Assembly: GCA_003427395.1 (NCBI GenBank)
Contig: BFEA01000213.1
Span: 1,198,195 to 1,225,327, forward strand
Source of the DNA: Chara braunii
Taxonomy: Eukaryota; Streptophyta; Charophyceae; Charales; Characeae
Direction: 5' to 3'
DNA: 27,133 nucleotides
Shown: piece after piece, positions 27,083-27,133 of the stretch
Position numbering within the stretch: position 1 is the first letter of the stretch
Layout: each line of letters starts with the position of its first letter
Translations under genes and position numbers: made by a program
Notes under the pieces: generated by a model
Databases searched by the model: none
Seen by the model: the letters and a program-made list of their open reading frames with translations, nothing else
Told to the model about the DNA's origin: nothing

Positions 27083-27133
27083 GATGACGATCAAGTGCAG
27101 GATCTGTTCCGATCCGTTTGAAAAACGGCACGC
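27083..27133 (+). CDS. Possible start of a small Cys-rich frame at the edge
   Basis: ATG opens MTIKCRICSDPFEKRHA and runs off the window. Cys-x2-Cys followed by His could be half of a zinc finger, but seventeen residues are too few to judge. Confidence 0.15.

Noticed and set aside
1-27133. CRISPR array or bacterial operon
   Set aside because: No regularly spaced identical repeats with unique spacers. The content is eukaryotic.

Overview
This is a eukaryotic nuclear window from a repeat-rich genome. The only host gene I can support is the first exon of a plastid-type Rieske protein (TIC55/PTC52-like) at the left edge, on the minus strand, with an N-terminal extension resembling a plastid transit peptide and a GT splice donor. 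That gene, together with plant-type LINEs carrying a C-terminal zf-RVT region and a fragment resembling plant U1 snRNA, points to the green lineage. The long homopolymers, microsatellites and layered retroposons suggest a large genome such as that of a charophyte alga, but the sequence alone does not prove this. Four assembly blemishes are visible: a 273-base gap (10936-11208), single Ns at 14653 and 23955, and near-perfect tandem duplications that may be real or artefactual.

Layout. 1-1362: Rieske gene, reading leftward off the window. 1393-2716: its upstream region, then AT-rich microsatellites. 2717-2905: a hammerhead-ribozyme core and a long palindrome between (TA)n tracts. 2887-4130 and 6660-9160: two blocks of the same minus-sense repeat element (about 145-155 bp monomers, T-rich leader, conserved 3' motif). 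The second block is split by a 5'-truncated LINE with a 15-bp target-site duplication (7482-8617). 4500-6660: AT-rich DNA, a (GT)n tract and unrecognised sequence. 9168-10935: tRNA-like heads, a minisatellite and two tandem copies of one retroposon. 11209-13398: short repeats, poly(T) runs, a U1-snRNA-like 5' segment and a C/A-only tract. 13399-16094: a cluster of short poly(A)-tailed retroposons. 16246-18902: two roughly 1-kb processed-transcript-like elements facing each other, one inserted with a target-site duplication inside another retroposon. 19197-24442: a nearly full-length but dead LINE, itself hit by a retroposon and three tandem duplications. 24460-24890: another short retroposon. 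About 24950-26530 (minus): the C-terminal part of a different LINE. 26540-27133: AT-rich DNA, a perfect hairpin and a long compound microsatellite.

The most interesting signal is a small RNA-like module that recurs about ten times. It is a hairpin beginning GGGACGCYGGACCC, often followed by a second hairpin with the near-constant loop CCACCAATAGA. It lies upstream of the poly(A) tail in several otherwise unrelated retroposons and near the 3' end of one LINE, and its stems change by paired substitutions between copies. I read it as a shared structural module of a retroposition system, possibly recognised by a LINE reverse transcriptase. That function is inference. The hammerhead core beside one copy adds a second RNA-level feature to the same neighbourhood.
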